A stretch of DNA of 64,000 nucleotides, from NCBI GenBank assembly GCA_025766275.1, contig JAFKAC010000010.1, forward strand, positions 930,001 to 994,000, written 5' to 3'. How positions within the stretch are numbered: the first letter of the stretch is position 1; every line of letters starts with the position of its first letter. The notes beneath the pieces are model-generated. The model was given only the letters and a program-made list of their open reading frames with translations, ran no database searches and was not told the origin of the DNA. The position numbers were made by a program, and so were the translations under genes. Positions 32,241 to 44,000 of this stretch are shown one piece after another. This DNA comes from Lactarius indigo. Its lineage: Eukaryota; Basidiomycota; Agaricomycetes; Russulales; Russulaceae.

Positions 32241-33334
32241 CGGACGAGAGACAGTAACAAATGCGGTGACTCCAAGTTAATAAATTGGTTCAGTTGGTGA
32301 TGCTTCCCTGCAGTGGGTGCAAAGACGGGAATGTGGTTTGAGTCGACGACTCGGATCCCAACAACATGGTGCAGACAATGCCAATGGAACGGCAAAGCCC
32401 TGACCCGGTTCCGGTAACTGCCGCCCCCGCTGATCTTCAAGCTTCAAGTTTTTTTGATCCCATTTCTGAGTGCATCGCAGTACCGTGACAGAACCCTATG
32501 TGGTACTTCACTACATAGTAACATTTGTTCCTCCGTACTGTAATAAAATATCCTCTCACTGACCATACCAAGCAGTTAAGTTGCAATCTCGGCTGCAAGT
32601 TGCATTGCAAGATGCCATGATATTGCAGGATTACACTGGGCCAGTATCGCTCTCACTGGCACCGGTCACCTCTGATGTGGAGAGTGCGGGTAGGAGCGAG
32701 TGTCGCTGTAAGCGCCAATCGGAAAAAATGCCATGGAGTACAAACGAGGGTTCACAGTAATATAGAATTCCACGAAGGCTTCTTGTTATCATTGTCCGAG
32801 TCACCATAATAGTGGTCTCAGAGGCTCAGACTCAAGGCGGCGGCAACGCACCTTCCGCAAATGGTACATCCCAGCATCAGAGTTGTACGAGAGACCGCAC
32901 AAGTAAAGAACACGCTTCGGTGACTAGGGCAAGTCCCCGAGCCCACTGTAACATTCAAGAAACACAAAACGGGGTTCCAATCCAATACAACAGGTGGCCT
33001 ATTGCCGTCTGAACATGGTCTTCCCTGCGATGCGACATGTCACGCGCAGTACGGTGTGTCGTTCGAAGTTCCAGTTTGGAATTTGAACGTTTGAACGCTT
33101 GAACTTTCAAAAACGATCGCTGACAAGACGGCGGAGCGATGATGCACAAGATGAGAGGGAAACGAGGCCATTCGGGATCGTTGTTCATGAAGCAAAAGAG
33201 GTGTACACAAGAAAGCTACTGCAGTTGATTACAGTAGGTCCGACTAGGTCGAGCTTAGAGCTCTGAGGTCACAAGAGAGTCCTTAAGTACTACAACGGTC
33301 TGGTCATAGATGCAACGAGTCATACGCTTCCGAG
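32241..33334. other. intergenic containing a duplicated block
   Basis: Sequence at about 32675-33030 is duplicated at about 34330-34660 (next entry). No further gene is recognisable. Some of the block may be 3' untranslated sequence of the secreted-peptide genes. Confidence 0.35.
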
Positions 33335-33666
33335 TCATACAGAACATCGAGTCAACAAGTTGGGAGAGCGTAGAAGAAAAGTGAGGGTACGAGAAAAGTG
33401 AGTTGAGTCATGTAGAGCCAAGAACGTAACACGACATCTCCCTCTATGATTCGGCAATCGCTCACACCGGTGGCGATCTTTTCCAATCGGGGAGGCCGCC
33501 TGTATTAGAAGCTGTATCAAAGAATTGGGGAGTGAGTCGAAACAAAAGAAAGGAGATGGTGGAGACTGACTCCGCCTGGCTCACGCTTGTCCTGGTCTAT
33601 GGTGGGACTGGCGGCGGCAAGGAAGGCGAGCGAAATAACGAGGGCCAAAAGGCTGATGGAGCGCAT
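33335..33666 (-). CDS. small secreted protein, two exons, about 86 aa
   Basis: Exon 1 is 33666-33571 and exon 2 is 33499-33335, with a GTCAGT...ATACAG intron in phase. The start MRSISLLALVISLAFLAAAS is an excellent signal peptide, then PTIDQDKREPGG. KR could be a Kex2-type site. Exon 2 reads SPIGKDRHRCERLPNHRGRC and ends RSPNLLTRCSV. An alternative acceptor 12 nt upstream adds LLIQ. A TATTTAAG box lies 106-113 bp upstream of the ATG. It has a paralogue at 34483-34896. Function unknown; a secreted effector or peptide precursor are the obvious options. Confidence 0.5.
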
Positions 33667-33771
33667 AATAATAGGATTGTGGTATATCTCACGTCAAGAG
33701 TGGGGTGTATGATTGTTCGAGAGGGACTAGAGACTCGGAATTGGTGAAGGAAAGGGAAGATGGATTGGCAG

Positions 33772-33779
33772 CTTAAATA
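33772..33779 (-). promoter_or_regulatory. TATA-like box of the 33.7 kb secreted gene
   Basis: TATTTAAG on the minus strand, a little over 100 bp before the ATG at 33666. The corresponding site upstream of the paralogue (near 34990) reads TACTTAGG. That suggests the paralogue's promoter has decayed. Confidence 0.4.
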
Positions 33780-34482
33780 CCCAAGCCAGCGTGGCGAGGC
33801 GCCGATTTCCCTTGCAGTATGGCCATCCATCCTGGAAGACGTGCAACGGGGATACCGGTGAGTACAGAAGACTCTCTAGATGAAGGGTTCCCTCATACGA
33901 TAGGGCTTGGCCTTGGGACACTGTTGTAGCTAAGCGACTATGGGAATGAGAATGGGCCGCAACAGGCCGATCGAGCAGATGGAAACGGAATAACAGCCGC
34001 GTGCTTCACGCCAAAAGCGGCGAGAAGCCCCCTCCACCATGAGCAGAGAAGACGAGTGGGGTGTCGGAAGGAGCCTTCATGCGGCAAGCCGTCCGGTCAT
34101 GGAAAGTTCTCGGCAAAAGTTCTCGGCAACAAGTCCTCGACAACGTGGTGCTTCGTTCTGAACATACATCACCTTCGTCCCGGATTCGGTGCGAAGAGTG
34201 TGCGGTTCCGAGCCGTTCTTCAAGAAGTATAAGTGAGATCACGGTAGCTGATGTCAAGTGGCGCGGTGACGGTAGCAGTTGGTAGAACGCACCAAAGACG
34301 GACATCAACTGATGGAACACCTCTGATATGAGGTGAGTGGGTAGGCAACGAGTATCACTGTAAGTGCCAATCGGGATAACAAATCGCAAACACCACAAAT
34401 ACGGACGAGGGTTCAAATTAATAAAAGGCCCCATGGCTTCTTTCCATCATTAGTCCGGGTCACCACAATAGTCTCAGAGGGC

Positions 34483-34896
34483 TCAGTGCTCAACATTCCG
34501 CAAATGGTATATCTCAGCATCAAAATTGCACGAGGGACTGCCCAAGTAAAGAACACGCTTCGGTGACCACAGGGCAGGTTCCCAGGACCAGGCTTGTTTC
34601 AAGAAAAAGGGTTTCAATCCAACATAACAGGTGGTCCTTTGCCGTCTAAACATGGTCTGCCCTGCGACGCGACATCTCCATACTCCGATTCCCATTAACC
34701 AATCAATCGATGGCGCATCCTTTCCAATCGACATCTCTGCCATTAACTGTGAAAGGGAATTGAGTAAGTCAAGGGAAAAAAAAAAAAGAGAGACGCGGAG
34801 ACGTACCTCCGCCTGCATCGCGCTTGTCCTGGTCTATGGTGGGATTGGTGGCGGCGAGGAAGGCGAGTGAAAGAAAGAAGGGCCGATGGAGCGCAT
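34483..34896 (-). pseudogene. paralogue of the 33.7 kb secreted protein, leader frame broken
   Basis: Starts ATGCGCTCCATC like its paralogue, but a 7-nt deletion shifts the leader frame. The rest (SLAFLAA, PTIDQDKRDAGG) is legible only in another phase. A GTACGT donor (34806) and two possible acceptors near 34740 follow. The one giving SIGKDAPSIDWLMG and WRCRV matches the paralogue's IGKD...RCRV. It ends ...YHLRNVEH at 34483. The intron contains a run of 13 T, on the minus strand. Confidence 0.45.
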
Positions 34897-35735
34897 GGAA
34901 ATAGAGTTTTGGTATATCTTGCGTCAATATTGGGGTGTTTGGTCGTTTGAGAGGAACTACGGTAAGAGGACGGACTGGCAGCCTAAGTACCCAAGCCACC
35001 TGAACTAGCCAGCAGTGGCGCGCGATGCCCCCATGCACAGCCCTGGACCTGCGAAAGTATGCAACAGGGGTAACGCCAGGAGAAAGCGAAGCATCCCAAA
35101 GTTACAGTACCGGCGGAACCAAACCTTAGAGTGAATAGAGGAGTTTCAAGTTATCCTCGGAGTCCAGGTGTGCCACCACCGTGACCTCAAGTTTTACCAG
35201 ATGATTAGATATGCGTTGTCCCCGAGAAACAGTAACGCGCCACATCAGCGTACGAACCCCGCACAACTCAGCCAGGGTGCACAGTTCTAGCATTCATTCA
35301 GACTGTACCTCTGATGGTTAAACGTTAAAAGTTAACTTGAAGCCCGCTGTCGAGAGCACGATGTTCAAGTTCGTAGTTGCGGGTCCGGCCCGCAATGGAT
35401 TACTATTTTTGGTTAAATTACTACAATGCCAAATAAGGATACAACATGCGTGACGTAATCAAGCCCGATCCCCTACTAAACCCAGGCTCCCAAATAATCT
35501 AATACTGCATGCCTTTATTATTAAAGGCTGGACTGGGTAGTGCGGTGATGTCCGAATCGGCGTATCTATCGTCATCTCGTGTGTATAATGTTGACACTGT
35601 TCTCCTCTCTACTGCCGTGAATTGTGGACGCGAAAAGCGCGTCCTCGCCCCGTTTCCCGCAATTAGGGAGGAGAGTGATTTCCGCAAAGTAACGAAAATG
35701 ATGACCCCCGTTGAATAGAGACCCTGTTGGCAGAA
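34897..35735. other. intergenic
   Basis: Contains the decayed promoter of the preceding paralogue (34.9-35.0 kb) and otherwise unique AT-rich sequence. The 3' end of the diverged 7-TM gene may extend into 35.66-35.74 kb. No separate gene is visible. Confidence 0.3.
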
Positions 35736-37010
35736 TCAGCAAAGGGAGAGAAAGGCAGGGACATATGGAGGACTAACGGCGAAGTAAACAAGAATAGCGT
35801 CCATAACATCAAAGCCCGGATCTGGTAGCACCCGGAAGGTGGAAACCAAGTAGAGCACCTGAGCACGCACCAAACGTATCACCATCACCATCAGATAGAT
35901 CCTCACAAATAAGGAAAGGGAATACCCAGATGCCGAAATAGGCCAAGCCAGACTCAATAAATATGATAAACGTCTTCTCGACCCTGATCGCGACGCTGCT
36001 CATGCCAAGGTGTTTCAGCACTGCATCCCGGTGTTGCCTGGGCCTTTCTCTCAGAAAATGGAAGTGACGCGAAACAATGGAGACCTACCACGCCTTGATT
36101 CCAATTAGCGCCGTCGAGAGAATGTTCGTCGCCAACAAGGGTCCAATCAAAATCAGTGCGCATTCGCCGGGCTTCTTTCCGCTCTCCGGTGGTGGGGGTT
36201 GTTGGTTAGGGGAAATGAAAAGAGGGTGGAGGGTTCTACCGAGGTTGACTCCCGCCGCGGCTGAGAACGAGCTGAGTGATCCCAGCGTATTATGAGACAA
36301 GGTAACGCTCACATGTGGCACCGACTAAGAAAACCAAGAGGACCGTGATGACTCTTCGATCGTAGTTCCACAACACCGCGGCTCTCCACGCGCAGACGAC
36401 CTCACTGAGTACGTACTGTTTGGGGGGAGGGGGTCAGTAAAAGGGCGGATATCGTAAGAGGAACCTACGATAATACGAGCGATGGTCGCGACGACGGCCG
36501 TGACGACACCGGTGCGGCGGGCCGACCATAGCGAAGTATTGGACGAGTCGAACAATTGCGCGAATTTTTGATAGCGAAGAGATGTCTGTAGCACAAGGGC
36601 GATAAGGCCTAGTGCGAACATCGTGCTCGTAGCGGTGAGCATGGCGAGACGTGGTGTGGAGCGCAGCAGCCGACCGCGACCGTTACGCCTTTGCCAAGGC
36701 AACGTCCACAGTACAAAAAAAAGGAAGAGAGAACACCGGTCGTCAGTATGCACCGGACACGGGTACATCCTTTCGGAAATGGTACGGAAGATTGCTCACA
36801 GAAGGATATAGAGGGATGTACCATACAGGACGACATATGCGCCTGCTCAAAGGAGGTATGAGAAGTGAAACGGCGGAGATCGGGATGACCTCTGGTTGAA
36901 TGGACGAAGGTCAACTCACCAAAGACGATCCCCACAAAGAGTTCGCTAAATACTGTTTCCTTGTACGTCTTGTAGAGTTCCAATAATAGATCCGCAACCG
37001 GGTCCGACAT
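35736..37010 (-). CDS. 7-TM family copy H, diverged single copy
   Basis: Exon 1 is 37010-36920 (MSDPVADLLLELYKTYKETV then FSELFVGIVFG, GTGAGT donor), the same plan as copies A-G. Later exons carry LLRSTPRLAMLTATSTMFAL, VLSEVVCAWRAAVLWNYDRR and SAAAGVNLGRTLHPLF. A membrane segment containing ATNILSTALIGIKAW and an exon with FIIFIESGLAYFGIW follow. It is clearly more diverged from the repeated copies than they are from each other, and is not embedded in a composite unit. It may be the founder-like, non-amplified member. I did not verify every splice phase; the 3' end near 35736 is tentative. Confidence 0.6.
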
Positions 37011-38443
37011 ATCAAAGGCGCGTTACTTGCAAGTTTGCAGAGTGCACCTCGATCGGGTGTGATGGAGCAGGACGACCTGAGATAGAGAGAGAGAGAAAAT
37101 GGAGTGTGCAGCCTATGGCCGCGGGTTCATCGAGTATATACGTGGTGGTAGACCCTGGACCTGGGCGGCCGATGAATTTATCCATCATCCCGTGGCGTCA
37201 CCTTCCCCACGGGCCCTCGGCATAGAAACATATTACACAATTCCCCTCGGTTTTGTTTCCTAACCACACTGCAGCGTATTATCGTAGTCCAACGTGTTTT
37301 CACGAAGAGGAACCAAGTTTTTCTGAACCAAACCTTGTTGAACCACAGCTATTCGGACCTGAGATTTCTCACGTCCCAATAGACAACAAAGGTTCGGCTC
37401 ATGAAAGAGGCATAAGTCAGTTACGATGCGTAATGCTTCGTGCTTCTAGTCTAGTAATGAATGCCGAACAATCCAGTGTTACGGATAAGAGGTCCAATTG
37501 TCACCAGGGAGTAGGATTACCGTACGCTATTGGTGCGTTTGGTGAAAAGAGGTGCTAGCGCACTTTCTTGCGATTAGCCTGATCAAAAACCAACAAATTG
37601 CGCGTTTCTCCTTCCCACCACAAATTCTTGATGCGGCTTGCCCTCCATGATACGTGGACAAACACCACATAGAGTCGAAGTGTGCATTTCCGCGTCATGG
37701 AAGCTCTGACACGGGCCCGGAATTCCACTTCTCTTCTTCAGACACCGATGGCCCGGGATCGGATACAACTATCATAAGTTACAGCATCCGTATTGGAGAA
37801 GGAGTAAAGTGTGCCCGTAAACACGTGACGAGAGGGTGTCAAATTGGCGGACTTTGAAATATTATTCCCATAGCCTAGGAATCTTACATAACCGCGGACG
37901 TCGACAAGACCGAGCAAGTACCGAGCCTCAAGCGATGTTTGAGCCCCAGGGTACAGTGCACGAGACACTGCGACAACTCGTTCACTGTACGGGACTCTCT
38001 GGCGGGAGGGACGAGTTTCTTGCACGCAAGAATGATGCGGTTGTGAACGCAAAGTATCTGGCAGGAGTTTTTGATGTAGGTCCGATGGGTCAAGCGGTGA
38101 GCAAAATGACAAGTTTTTCGGTGCTACAAAATCACTGTAGCCCGAGACCCTAACCTTATCCGTCTGCGGCCACTGTCGGCTTAGGTTGATCATCCTCGCT
38201 CCCTCACAAGCTTCACTGCAAGCCAATATTGTAGTGACTACATTTCCGTTGGGTCTTAACGACACACCTTGCACTCACACATCCATAATAAATTCGGTTC
38301 AGCCCATTAACCTCGTCCGCGGCGATTGGCGGTTTGGGTCGAGTCCTCACGGGCACTGGCCTCATCGCGGCCAATGACCAGCTCATAGGTGGTTTCACTG
38401 AGTCTCTTGCATCACACCCAGTTCCTTATCTCTAACAATAACT
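37011..38443. other. intergenic with duplicated promoter of the glycosyltransferase genes
   Basis: The last 150 bp (38295-38400) match 46720-46800 upstream of the second glycosyltransferase. Shared pieces are GCCCATTAACC or GCCCATTAACG, GTCCGCGGCGATTG, GGTCGAGT-CTCACGGGC and CCAATGA. The GATTGG and CCAAT elements could bind CCAAT factors. A 178-codon minus-strand frame at 37738-38274 has no recognisable feature. Nothing else is definable. Confidence 0.45.
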
Positions 38444-40722
38444 ATGCCTCCCGATATTTTACCTCTTCTCCCCTCCGAGCCACATGCTACCCTTAGACCT
38501 CGCCGCTGGCGGTTATTCCTTCGTTCCAATGGCACACCGAAAATCGGGTTCTTCTCCACCGCGTTCTTCCTCACTGGCCTAATTGTCTACGTAGCTTCCT
38601 TCCCCCCTTATGACCCTTCATGGCGCATCTCCGACTGGCGTCTCCCTTCACGTTTCGATCCAGATTCTTTAGAACCCGTAGACCCCACCGGGCCCCTCCT
38701 TGCTGATCCAAAATCCCCCACTTTACTACCTGAGCCAACCCCATCTTTCCTTTCACCGTTGCCAGCATCCGATGTCCTGACTCTCGAACAGATCAGAGAC
38801 ATCGTGGCTCCCACTCGAGGTTTCTTTTCTCGAGACTAGCCTGCATCTAGGTTGGAACAACGTCGGTGTGTCTCTTGACATCAGATATCAGCTACAAATG
38901 AATTTTGACAGGTACGCTATATCTTCGAGGCTGCCCTCCTTCAGGCAGAACTGCTGAATCGCACCTTGGTATTACCTTCGTTTCTTTATGCACGTGCATG
39001 TGAGTATACCACGTATGTAACGCTTTCCCAGCCTCGCGTTAATGCTCTGATTCGTTTGTTTCCCTGCCGTCTGTTGCACTGTCTGCGTGGACTATGCAAC
39101 CACGGTTAATAAAGGTGACGCTCTAGGATCGGGTGGGTGGGACGGATTGCCGGTTGAGCAGCAAATGGGATTCTGCATCCCTATTTCGGTTATAGTGAAT
39201 ATGACTTCGTAGTCGGCAACCGGTCATAACCGCCTCGGAATACCTACGCCTGCACGGTCAAGATCCTGAAAACGAGTCGAGCAGTGGCATTGACCCCGCC
39301 AGTCGTATCATACCTACCCCAATGCCTTCGAGATGAACAAGACAAAGACGCCATCACTATTTGTCATTGAGAATCACTGGTATGACCCCATAAACACGAC
39401 CCGCGTCGACCACATCCCTGAGGCGATGAAGAGAGGGAAACTGGAACGCCACCCCAGACCATACGATTACGGCGGTAGCGCCGAATACTGCCCCCCATTG
39501 GAAACCACAGAACTCTCTGTCTTCCTGCGTTGGCGCGGTTCCGTGATGGACTGGAGCACTGCCATGAGCGTTTTGGAGGAAAAGTCCTATCTGGTCGGGG
39601 ATGTGGATCTTAATGACGACCAAGTCGTTGAGAAGTTACTACACACACATGGCTGGGAGGTTCTGCATACCTTCGATCATGCACAAGTCCCATCGTTTCT
39701 CTTTGTTCGTGGTTATAAAGTTGGTCTCCTTGTCCCCCTTCAAGTTCTGGAATGGACATGGCTAAGACCATCGTTCGTCATTTCAAATTAGTTGCTCAGC
39801 GCTCGTCAATACGAGCTTCAAAGATGACTATCATGACGTGGACACTGACGTCGTAGTGCTTGCTGGAGAGACCCATCTGTACACCAAGCCGGTATGTAGT
39901 TACCTTGTTCTGTGTGCTAAAGTCAATGCCAAACGATTTCCCATGGGGCCATGTTTTTCACAGAGGAGCTGGGACGCAAGAGATATGCAAGCACAGTGGT
40001 GCACTCACTCATCCCGCCACAGAAATTATTCGACCTTGCCGAGGTTCTATCCTCCCGTATGCGTCAACTCACTGGAGGCCGTATGTGGATGGGAGCACAC
40101 ATGCGACGCGGAAATTGTAAGTACCCTTACACGTGAGCAAAGCAGCCCTAACGCTGTCGATTTTGATACTCAGTCGTAGAATTTGGGTGGGCCATGGAAA
40201 TGGAACCCGAGGATCACATCCGGCACGTGAAGGAACGCCTACAGGCAGGTCGCACAGTCCCCGTCGACCTTCACTACGGCCGCAACTGGACGACGTACGA
40301 TCTGGACGATGCCAAGCTCGATCCGGAGCAGGCCACGTCGCCCACCGCCCCCGCGGGCCGATGATCTCTTTTTTGTCGCAACGGACGAACGCGACCCAGA
40401 CGCCTGGCGCACGATCGCCGGCGCCGGCGCGGTCTTCATTTCCGACCTGCTCACGATGGAGGACCGTCGTGCGTTTGGCTGGCCGTTGATGATCTTGGAC
40501 GTTATGGCCATCGTCGAGCAGCAGCTACTCATTCACAGCGGTTTCTTCTACGGGCACTGCTTGAGCTCGTTCGCGGGTGCGATCTTGAATATGCGCGCGG
40601 CGCGGACCCACGGACCACGCTTCTGGATTGATCGTCGAGCTGTCCTTATACGCCGTGTATTGGGCACAGAGCCAACTGATCTACGAGCTGATCTTAGAGA
40701 TATCACTCTCAAGCTCCCGTAG
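38444..40722 (+). pseudogene. O-fucosyltransferase-like glycosyltransferase, inactive copy
   Basis: Paralogue of 46873-49107. It keeps the cytosolic and membrane-anchor start (RRWRLFLRSNGTPKIGFFST, then FFLTGLIVYVASF), the EQIRDIVAPTRGFFSRD block and the YIFEAALLQAELLNRTLVLP region. The donor-binding region reads HMRRGN where the intact copy has HMRRGD. Lesions include a 2-nt deletion just after RGFFSRD (near 38838), a stop in place of the VNITHLRS region (near 39209) and a shift near 40345. A 3' deletion near 40600 affects the final block. It lies upstream of and convergent with the NLR gene. Confidence 0.8.
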
Positions 40723-41036
40723 CTATCAGGTCGTCTGGTGGGTTGCCAAGTAGAGTCCTGGTGCTACGATGAAGATGTCGTTACATCGTTGGCTACTTAA
40801 ATAGAGGAATGAAGGCCATTTATGATACAAAGAAACGAAGTACTCTTATTACAGGTAAAGGACACGCGCCATCCCCCGGCTATGTGGGACATAACTTCGC
40901 AGCCCGACTACACTAAGTGCAGTGCACGGCTCCGGTTTGTAGCCTTCGAAGAAGTACAATATCAAGGTCAATAGTGCGTTACGTCAAGTGAATAACGGAC
41001 CTGAACCCGTGGGGTGGATCCATCTTCTGCAACGGA
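40723..41036. other. intergenic
   Basis: Short spacer between two convergent 3' ends. No gene is visible. Confidence 0.3.
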
Positions 41037-44000
41037 CTACGTGCCATAAGCACCATACTCCAGCAATAACTCCGCGATCCTGCTATGTCCGTATACTAGT
41101 GCTTCTTGTCTCGGAGACCGCCCGTAACTGTTCTGGACGTTCGCATTTGCACCACGTTGTAGTAAGAGCTTAGCAATTTCGAGATATCCTTCAGCCGATG
41201 CAAGATCCAATGCGGTCCTCTGGTTCCTCTGGCACGCGTTCAAGTCGGCGTTGTGATCAAGTAATAACCGCACGATCTCGAGATGTCCGTTTCCTGATGC
41301 GTAATGCAGTGGGGTACGGCCGGCCATGCATCGGGAGTTCACGTCCGCGCCACGTTCAATCAGCAATTCTGCCACCCCAAGTTCCCCATTGTCCGCCACC
41401 ACGGCCAATGCGGTCCGGCGACGGCTATCCCTTTCGTCGACGTCTGAACCGTGGTCGAGTAACGAACGTACAACGTCAATGTGCCCATTTTTTGATGCAG
41501 TGTACACCGAAGGTCGCTCATCGGAGGGTTCCGCGTCTTCTCCACGTGGTCGTGACAGCTGCGCGTTGGCTGATGACGTAGTTGGATTCAGTGCTCCGTC
41601 CAGAGGTGTCGCGGGTCGAGATAGGAAGCTCGCAACCTCAAGATTCTCATTGTCGGAGGCCAGGTCTAAAGGCGTTTTATCATTGTCGTTATGCATGTTA
41701 CGATCTGCGCCAGATTCGAGTAGGAGCTTCACAATGTCAAGGTGGCCTTTGAGCGCTGCCAAATGCAGAGGAGTCTCGTTCTTGTCGTCGCGAGAGTCGA
41801 CATGGGCGCCACGTTGAATGAGCAGTTCTGCCATCTTGACGTCCCCCTCTTGCGACGCCGAGTGCAGGGGAGTCCGACCACCATTATAACGAGGGTCGAT
41901 ATCCGCGCCGTGTTGAATGAGCAGTTTTGCCATCTTGACATGCCCCAAAAACGACGCTAAGTGCAAGGGAGTCCAATTGTCGTTGTTACGAGAGTCCGCG
42001 TCGGCGCCGTGTTGTTGAATGAGAAACTCTGCCAACTCGACATGCCCCAGACGCGACGCCGAATGCAATGGGGTCCAGCCATCCTTGTTACGAGAACCTA
42101 CGCTTGCGCCACGTTGAATGAGTAGTTCCGCCATCTTAACATGCCCCTTTTGCGATGCCGAATGCAAAGGACTCCAACCGTCTTTATCACATGGGTCTAC
42201 GTCTGCGCCGTGTTGAAAGAGCAGTTCTGCTATCTTGACGTGCCCTGAGAGCGATGCCGAGTGTAAAGGGGTCCAACCGTCCTTGTTACGAGAGCCCACA
42301 TCTGCTCCGTGTTCAATGAGCAGTTCTGTCATCTCGACATGCCCCAGATGCGCTGCCAAGTGCAAGGGTGTCAGACCGTTACTCGGATGAGAGAGTGAGT
42401 CGATGTGGTGAATGAGCAGTTTTGCCATCTTGACATGCCCCGAAAGCGACGCCAAATGCAAAGGAGTCCAACCGTCGTTGTTACAAGAGCCCACATCTGC
42501 GCCGTGTTGAATGAGCAATTCCGCTATCTCGACGTGCCCCCTTTGCGACGCCGAATGCAAGGGAGTCAAACCGCGGTTGTTACGAGAGCCCACGTCCGCT
42601 CCATGTTCAATGAGCAGTTCTGCCAACTTGACATAACCCTCTTGCGACGCCGAGTGCAAAGGGGTCCAACCGTCGTCCTTACAAGGGCTTACGTCTGCGC
42701 CGCTTTGAACGAGAAGTTCTGCCAACTCGATATGCCCCTCTTGCGACGCCAAGTGCAAAGGGGTCAAACCGTTGTTCTTACGGGAGTCCACACCTGCGCC
42801 GTGTCGAATGAGCAGTTCTACCATCTTGACGTGCCCTGAAAGCGATGCCGAATGCAAAGGAGTCCAACCGTCGTTGTTGCGGGGGCCAACACTTGCGCCG
42901 TGTTGAATGAGCAGTTCTGCCAACGTGACGTGCCCCGAATGGGACGCCGCATGCAAAGGAGTCTCCCTCTGGTCATGGGAGTCGACCTCCGCGCCACTAT
43001 CAATCAAGAATTGAACGACATCCAGATGGCCATTCTGTGCCGCTCCGTATAGAGGAGAAAACCCGTCTTCGTCTTGGGAGTTCACATCCGCCCCCCGCTG
43101 CACTAGCAGACGGGATATCTCCATTTCTCCTGAAAGGGAAGCCAATACCAACGGCGTACGGCCAGAGGTGTTTCGTAGATTGACATCTGCGTTGTGCTCA
43201 AGTAACAGTCGTACAATGTCGACGCGTCCTCCTTGCGATGCTTGGTGCAGCGGGGTCATGCCGCTCTTGTCCAGGACATTTACATCTGCGCCTCGCTGAA
43301 GAAGTGATGAAGCGACGTCGATATCTTTCTTCATGAATGCAGCCGACAACGGACTCTCGTAATACCCTCCCCTAGCGTCCACATCCCTCGGGTAAGTGCG
43401 AACCAGGTGTTCTATGAGGCTGCGGAAACCACAAAGCACAGCGTAATACAATGGTACTGCCTGCGGTCGTTCCGGGTGCATCGTGGGCATGTATCCTCTC
43501 CATGGGTCGTCGATGTCAAATATCCAGACCCAAGTGGAGAAGTGTGGTTTGACTGGATTGAAAAGTCGTTCCATCGCAACTTGGATGACCGATGATACAT
43601 TCTCAAACTGGCCGTGGTCGACCCAGTGTCGGGCAGCGTAACGCGAGAGCGGAAAGCTCTTAATGCGGTCTCTGTCGATGTGCTCGTCAAGATGAAGTAA
43701 GACACTAAGAGAAGCTTGAGCGAGGATGGTATGTGCCGAGTGGGGAACGATGTGATAGCCGGAAAAATCCTCCTTCGCAGTGGTGAGGCGATCGGAGGTC
43801 AGAAACTCCTTCACTGAAAAGTGCGAAAATTGGACAACTTGGGAACCGTCCACATCGACGACGCTGACGAGATTAGAGCACACAGAAAGAACAGCCTCCT
43901 CTGCGTCGCCTCGTCGCCAGTCGGGATTAAACTTTGGAATTGTTCCTGCAGTCGAACTGAATCGCCAAAATCTCCGCAAGCTCGTGGACGTGAAGTGGTC

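Larger units (their letters stand above)
32675..34660. repeat. pair of diverged direct repeats (32675-33030 and 34330-34660)
   Basis: Shared landmarks in the same order are TGTAAG-GCCAATCGG, GTC-GAGTCACCA-AATAGT, CCGCAAATGGTA-ATC-CAGCATCA and AAGTAAAGAACACGCTTCGGTGA. The GGTGGCC-or-CCTTTGCCGTCT block also matches. Each copy lies downstream, on the minus strand, of a secreted-peptide gene. This indicates duplication of a gene with its 3' flank. Confidence 0.65.

Noticed and set aside
34680..34745. A CaaX-like end (GCAID then stop) suggesting a basidiomycete pheromone precursor
   Set aside because: It appears only with one of two possible acceptors. The other acceptor gives a reading homologous to the paralogue (IGKD...RCRV), and the leader is a secretory signal, not a pheromone-precursor N-terminus.
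35663..35866. Separate 67-codon gene at the end of 7-TM copy H
   Set aside because: It overlaps the C-terminal exons of copy H on the same strand in another frame. It is most likely a shadow.
37738..38274. 178-codon minus-strand frame upstream of the first glycosyltransferase
   Set aside because: No domain, no homologue in the window and biased by composition. Probably chance.
41750..43000. Regular 99-bp repeats as a CRISPR-like or satellite array
   Set aside because: The period equals 33 codons, the frame is open and every unit is an ankyrin repeat.
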